Shown: positions 57,430 to 64,000 of the stretch, piece after piece
Layout of the letters: each line of letters begins with the position of its first letter
Position numbering within the stretch: position 1 is the stretch's first letter
Assembly (NCBI GenBank): GCA_018873245.2
Contig: JAEMBT020000001.1
Location: forward strand, 14,176,220 to 14,240,219
DNA: 64,000 bases
Reading direction: 5' to 3'
Source of the DNA: Archegozetes longisetosus
Taxonomy: Eukaryota > Arthropoda > Arachnida > Sarcoptiformes > Trhypochthoniidae
Program-made: the position numbers and the translations under genes
The notes under the pieces: model-generated
The model's database searches: none
Seen by the model: the letters and a program-made list of their open reading frames with translations, nothing else
What the model was told of the DNA's origin: nothing

Positions 57430-57580
57430 GCAACTCTATAAAGGCTGCGGCTATACCAAACTTCGTATGACACGCATCAATTTGTTGCCAAACTGATTCC
57501 TAATCTTCTTTGATTACTATGTTGAATATTGAATGAGTTGTTACTATCTTTTATATTGTGATCTGTTGAAAAGCATACTA
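57430..57580 (-). repeat. Dispersed repeat, copy C (inverted)
   Basis: The reverse complement matches copy A: here acgcatcaatttgttgccaa and tctttgattactatgttgaa, against gatgcgcgtcataagtagg and gtaatcaaagcaaatt in the other copies. It ends near agcatactatt. Confidence 0.65.
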
Positions 57581-57798
57581 TTAATTCTGGTAGCTATCAA
57601 AGATTGCTGATTCCTTAATTGTACAAAGTATTAGGCTATTAATAATAATTTGGCTATTATCAGTCTGGCATAGTTACAATACTCTATTCAATACTAAAAA
57701 GCTTTCTCAGCTAAAGATCAATATTGATATAATAAGTTTATTAAGCTTCAATTTCATCAACTTTAATACTTTGACATTTTGCTTAACAAACTATCAAA

Positions 57799-57875
57799 GA
57801 GTGAGAGAGTATGTGAGTGAGTGAGTGAGTGAGTGAGTGAGTGAGTGAGTGAGTGAGAGAGAGAGAGAGAGAGAG
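57799..57875. repeat. (GAGT)n / (GA)n microsatellite
   Basis: About ten GTGA units pass into about ten GA units. Confidence 0.95.
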
Positions 57876-60800
57876 GTAGTATTAAAATTAGTTTCTCACA
57901 AGAGTGGACATTAAGAAAAGGTGATTTTCTTCATAATCAAATAAGCTACTAATAATTATTTTTTGCCTAAATTGCATACAAACATATTCAGCTCTACTTA
58001 AGGTGAATATGACGTGAGCCTTGACTATTAAAGTTGTTTTTGTTAGGAAAGTTAGTTCTTATTTCAGGTATTCTGTAAATAATATAATACATTTATTTTC
58101 AACTTTTACATACATTTATAACTGATAAATATAAAGGAAATAGTTGTCAACATAAACCCAGACAATCAATATATTTTTTTGTCACCTAAAAGTTTTCAAA
58201 ATATACAAACTGCTCAATAGTTTTGAACATTTTCTTTGCAGTCGTATAAATCGATTTCTTTTGGCAAATAAGCAACTGCTCAAAAATATAAATTCTTCTA
58301 TTCTCAATTATAAATTAACAAAATAAATGAATATTACATATTGACACACAAATATCAGTTCATATAATTTATGATTGAAACATTAGAAAAATTAGCCATA
58401 AATTCATTTTTTATAACACACGTCAACAATTCAGATAAAATACGTGATTAGAGAAAACTATTTAAAAGTATTAAAATTGTTATTTCGCAAAAGCAAACGT
58501 TTCTTCCGCACCACTTAATATTATTATAGGCGATAATAAAATCTAATATTTGATTTAGTGACCAGAAGCTTTGCCTGGATATGCAGTAAGTTTAAAATAG
58601 AGATCAACTCCTACTATAGCGCCACTCGTGAACAGAAACCAAAATAAAATATTGATTTTTCTACATTCTTAAATAACTTTTGCTTATATTTATTTTTATT
58701 ATTAATCAGTCTTACTTTAAATGAAACTTTCATTTTTGAAAATCTCTTTAGGATACAAAACATGAAATTTGAATTCACCTAAAATACTGAAATAAAATTT
58801 AGAAAATTGACAACAAAATTCAATTTGCATGTAATATCTCAAGAGAGTTAGCGAAGAATAGAATTTCTGATAGTATAAAAGTTTAAGGAAAAAAGTTCAT
58901 TAAAAAAGAATGAAAGCCAACAAAAGATGTAATAAATCTCAATTGATAGCTTTGTATTGAGTGAAAAAGCCATATAAAGAATTTACGCGAGAGAAGCCTT
59001 ACATCTTTCTATAGTCAACTTATAATTGTTTGACAAAGAGGTCATGTGAAATATTAACACTTAAAATAATATTTTGTAAGACCATCATTGTTTTACTCAA
59101 TTAAGTTATGTTAGGTTAGGTTGTATCAAATATCAGTGCGTTCAGCCTTGAAGGAAGCAAGCATGAAAGAGGGGTCAACTTTTCAGTCCATGACTTCATC
59201 GATTTTTTCTTACGCTCAATAATCCAAATAATCTTCTTATAAAAATTTACTTTTAAACTTATGTTTTAGCAGAAAATGTTTATGCTTTTGATTAAATGGA
59301 CTTGTGTCTGTTTGAGTAGTAAAACTGAAAATAGTTTAGGTTTTAATGAAATATTTTATTTATAATAAATAGTTTTTCTGTTCTCTAAATGTTAGGATAG
59401 ATTGCGCTCCAAATGAGTTTGCAACAGATTTTGTATTTTAGGTCAAGTTTGACCAATCTTCGGACTTTTAGAATCTGAAAAGATATTTTATAAAATAAAA
59501 ATTTTCAAAATAAAATTATAAAAAAATTTTCTTAAATAATTAGTTTAACTTTATGGCTATCATTTCCAATAAATCAGATTATAGCCGAATTGGTGTATTC
59601 CGGAAGATATGGAATGAAATAATAGTTTTCATGCCTATAGGAATAATTTGATGTCAAATATCATATTTCATGGGCTGAAATAAAATTTAATAATTCCAAT
59701 AAAATTTTCAAACTTATATGTTATTTTGTCATTTTAATGACATCTTATATCTCGAGTGCAGTTTCAAAGATTTCAGACTTGAAAATTGAGGAAGAATTGT
59801 TGAGAACGAATAGATTGATTTGTATTGGGTATGTTTAAAAATAGTTATTCTGATGCTAAAAACTGAAAGTGCCTATTTTCACCATAGTAAAATGCCAAAT
59901 TCTTCTAGCCATTTTTACTATAACAGAAATTATTTATATATTTCAATTATCATCAAATACTAAGAGATTAGAATAACAAATATGAATGCTATACTAAACA
60001 CACTAAGGTTTGATTATTTGGTGACTTTGTGCTTGTAAATGTCGATATCCTTTGGAATGATTGACGCTGGACGTGGCTTTAGGTCAAGCCTACCCAAATA
60101 AATTGTTTGGTTTTTTTTGAACAGATGTAACTATTTATGTTTAATGTTTCAGATCAACGAAATGTTTGTTTTTCGCACATTTAGTACACAAAAAATCAAT
60201 TCTCAAATATTCGATCCAACACGAGATTAACCTCAGTTTCCAGTTAATAAAAAGATTTTTTTGGCAATCCATCAAAAATACAAAATTGATTTAGCCATTA
60301 ATCTCCAAAATAATAAGTTTTTATACAAATATCGGCGTCATTTTCATGTTAAAAGAATTTTCAAAAAATTCATTCAAGATATATCAATCGTAACTTTAAC
60401 CTTTTGCGATCCTATTAAATCTCATAAAATGATTAATTAGCTTCGAATAGAATGAATAAAGCGGCACTAATATCGAGTTGGATTGATATACGCTCACTTT
60501 TTTCAAACTCAATACAAGTTTACACAAAACTTCTTTCGATACTTCATTACGACTGACATGTTTGAAAAGTAAAGATTAATTTTGTTCTCATTCAAAACAA
60601 ATAATGAATAATTGTATTGAAAATAATGATAAAAGAATTAAAGTGAAATTAACTAAAGTGATCTACATTTGCGATTAGAAGTTGTACTAATATAAGTGAA
60701 TTATCATATCATTTATCTGAAGGAAAATGTTTTTCAACACATAATTAATGAATATTAAAGTAGACAAAGAGCTTATTAAATAAACATATTATGTAACGTT

Positions 60801-61383
60801 GTATTCAATTAATTTGATTGCTTTCGAAAATACGAATAATGGAACCAAAAATATTGTCAAAATTAATAATAAAATACAACTACAAAAGAGCATTTGCCAT
60901 TTGATAATTATTTTTACGGTAAATAATTACACTTTTGTTTTATAAGTTTTGCCAATCTAATGGTGTTTTTAGAGGGCATCGCCTTAAATTTCGGTTAATC
61001 TATTTATCATTTAAATTAGTATTGATGGAAGTCCAGTCATTTAATCAAAAATTAACCATTTTTTATTACGGTATTCAAATGTTTCATTTAATATGGTTTA
61101 TATTTTTAAAAATAAAATTTTAAAATTGAGTCATTTAACTGATGAGCTTTCCCAAAAGAAATATTTGCATGTGCTATTTGTGCACATATTTAGTAATAAA
61201 AATGTTTTTCATTCATAACATATATCGATGAAATATTGCTGTAAACGAGCTTTCTTATGGATTTGATGAATATATGCTTAATGTTTTGGTAAATCACGTT
61301 CAGAAAGATATAATGAGATGCCATAAAAATAAAGGTTATTTTCATTCCGTGACTATTATCATTAGATAGAAAGAGTCAATTTT

Positions 61384-61416
61384 CGCAAACACCGTAATTT
61401 TTGCAAACACCGTAAT
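61384..61416. repeat. 17-bp direct duplication
   Basis: Two copies of gcaaacaccgtaat separated by a short T-run. Confidence 0.75.
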
Positions 61417-63530
61417 ACAACTCTAAAAAGTGCACCAATAAACATATCAGTTGAATTACTTAAACCATAATATATTGAGTGTTTAATCGCGAACATTTTC
61501 TCACTTTCAATAATTATTATTTACTAATCTCTTTATTGTGAACAATTTTTTAGAATTTTAGTGCTTGCCATCGATTTGTCAAATTGTACTTTAGGTTCAA
61601 ATATTGAGAAAATAAATTCCTCTTGTTTAGTTTAGATATTAGAAGCTGTGGTCGTATCAATACTTTACTACACTTTCAAAATTAAATTCTGGAACCAAGA
61701 ATGAGTTCAACTTTTTTCATAAAACGTTTATTAGATTCAAAATTCAATAGTTTGAACGAAATATTTGAGAACCGTAGTGAGAAAGTGATTTTTCACTCAA
61801 AGCTGATAAAAAAATATAGAATTAAAATGGAAAAAGTTAGAGGAAATCTAATAAATATATTATAAGATTCTGTGTCCCATTGAGATAATCTAACCTAAAA
61901 TAAGTAGATTTTGCAAAATCAATTCAGCATATGATGTGACGTTGTTGAAGGAAAATAAAGATTTTATGTTCTAGTATTGCACAAGTTATAAGAAATGGAT
62001 CGAACAATTTTATTACAATTTTAAGACGATTATATTTTACAGCTGAAAATTCTACTTATGAATAGTTCATAAAAATATCAATAATTTTCATATGCGAAAT
62101 AGCTCTTATTGAAGTAGATTTTCAAATAAGAGCAAAGTTGAGAAAAGTAGTCAAATGTTTCTATGTTAAAGTAGATTATAACTGTTTCGCAGTTTCATTT
62201 AGAGTGAATTTTGTCATTTTCGCAACCCTAAGCTTAACAAAGTATCCAACATTTGCTTGACTTGAATTTTTACGTTTAATCCAACTTAATCCTTACTATA
62301 TCTCTGTGATCGCTTCAATTTTCAACACGAGCACAAATCTTCATTAAAATCTCTTAATTACTTCAAAATGAAGAGCTATGTGCCACATAATGGTTTTAAC
62401 AGTTTATGGTATCACTACTAGAAAATTGATTTTAATCAAGTCAATAATTTTCAATTAAACAGACAAGCTTATAAATAGGAGAGAATTGAGAAAAATTGAG
62501 AAAAATTCATCATAAACAATAGTTATAATTGAAATAACTTGCAAATTAGATTATATGAACATTCGGAAAGCAGCTCTTCTTAATTGTTATTTGTTAGCGA
62601 AACATGAATTGCTGTACTTTTTCAAACTCATACTAACAAAATCAAAAAATAAATTACTTTTTCATGCAAATGGCTTTCAATTCTTCTGGCAGTTAATTTT
62701 TTCTAAAATTTAATTCAAGGCATCTCATTATGAATGAGTATAAAAGCACTTTTCATAAAAGTTTTGCATTTTATGATTTGTTTGAAAGTAGAATATTAGA
62801 CATTTTTGTATTAAGCCTCTACTTACGACAAACAAATCAACTTTAGATTTAAGTTCATTCTAAACGCATAACTGCTTTAGAGAGCATTAATGCATAGAAG
62901 GACGTAAAAATAATATTAATCTGTTGTCATAAGGCAGATGATTAATACTAGGAAAGCATGATCAAACCTGAGAAACTAGGTTTAATCTATCATTCTCTTC
63001 TAAAAACAATTCAATTTAATTTAAATGCAATTTAGGTAGAGGTACAACTAGTTGACAGTTTTGATCAAATAACGAGTAAATCCTAGTTACCAGATTAGTT
63101 AGAAATGCATATTTTCAGGTAAGCACTTATATAAACTATTGTATTACAAACTAAGCAAATAGATCACTGCTTGCGTTGAACGATCAAAAGGAGACTCTTA
63201 TTCGAAGTTATGCTTATTTATGTAATATCTTATGAACATATCTTTGCTACGAACAAGTAATTCATGACTATTTGTAACTGTCATCAAATAAATATACTCT
63301 CGTTTATTCAGCCATTCATCCAACAACTAACATAAGGAATAACAGTTAGCAGTAGTTTGCCGTTAATCATTCTGACAGAACTTAGAAAATTTCATGCATT
63401 CATAACTCTAAATTTATCTACTTTTCAAAACTCTTATATCACCTTAGTGCTCTATGCAACACTTTTATTATACCATCGGCTCTCACCTATAAGTTTATGT
63501 TTTGTAAATATTAATATTTCACCAGAGCTT

Positions 63531-63602
63531 TGTTACGGTACCTAAATTTGTTACGGTACCTAAATTTGTTACGGCATCTAAATTTGTTACGGTATCTAAA
63601 TT
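63531..63602. repeat. 18-bp minisatellite
   Basis: Four copies of tgttacggtacctaaatt, two with point changes. Confidence 0.93.
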
Positions 63603-64000
63603 CTTTTCTTAACTATGTCTTTTTGATTATATTCTTTCTGATTACTTTGGAATTATATTAGTAATATTCTAGTCATAAGTTAATTATTTATTGAAATTCG
63701 AGATATATGCTCGAAAAGTTAAATTCTAAATTCATACCAAATGTCAAAAGACAAAACCCTCAAAGAGATAACATATCCAAAGTCCTCGTGTTTTGGATGC
63801 CTCAAACCTCTGCTTTATTTTTGTTCCAAAACAAGTCCAAAGCTTTAGGTAAAATGTTTAGTTTCTTTTCAAATGTCCTATTGAATATTTTAGTTATTTA
63901 TCCTTTTGCTCTTTCCTATAATATTTAACGCATTAATAACCTTCAAAACTTATTTTATGAACGAGAAAATATCATAAAAAAGTGCAAATATTTCTAAACA

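Larger units (their letters stand above)
50900..64000. other. Region upstream of the SLO2 start: no supportable gene
   Basis: About 13 kb of AT-rich sequence with microsatellites, minisatellites and one dispersed-repeat copy. Open frames on both strands are short, low in complexity and match no family I know. The SLO2 promoter and any 5' non-coding exons should lie here, but no core-promoter motif can be assigned by eye. Confidence 0.6.

Noticed and set aside
57799..57875. CRISPR-like or regulatory array
   Set aside because: Simple microsatellite without spacers, in a eukaryotic genome.
50939..64000. Short frames upstream of SLO2
   Set aside because: All are under 80 codons, AT-driven and hydrophobic, with no motif or exon chain.

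Overview
The window is AT-rich nuclear DNA from an invertebrate animal. The evidence is split genes with GT-AG introns, two animal gene families, and DNA-transposon relics. The lineage cannot be fixed from the sequence alone. An arthropod such as a mite is a plausible guess, at low confidence. No bacterial, organellar, viral, rRNA or CRISPR sequence was seen. All recognisable host genes lie on the minus strand.

Positions 1-14175 hold a tandem array of four FUT8-like alpha-1,6-fucosyltransferase genes with the same five-exon structure and the same intron phases. Copy 1 runs off the left edge. Copy 2 (about 4417-6232) is a pseudogene with several lesions. Copies 3 (8303-10163, 536 aa) and 4 (12408-14175, 505 aa) are intact. 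They are almost identical over a sharply bounded tract of about 1.68 kb, but differ in their membrane-anchor and stem coding sequence, which looks like recent gene conversion or a partial duplication. A non-autonomous hAT transposon (16366-17595) follows, with perfect 8-bp target-site duplications and remnants of a BED zinc finger and a hAT C-terminal domain.

Positions 18761-50899 are one gene: a SLO2/KCNT-type (Slack-like) potassium channel of 24 coding exons. The joined exons total 3921 nt (1306 aa plus stop) and every splice phase agrees. All parts of the family are present: six membrane segments, a TVGYGD filter, RCK1, a long linker, RCK2 and a tail ending in a PDZ-ligand-like TIV. Intron 1 spans 14.6 kb. 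The introns hold foldback elements, short TIR elements and many minisatellites.

Positions 50900-64000 lie upstream of the predicted channel start. I found no supportable exon there, only simple repeats, minisatellites and one copy of a dispersed repeat also seen twice in intron 1. Exon positions were worked out by hand from splice sites, phase continuity and remembered family sequence. They have not been checked by alignment or RNA data.
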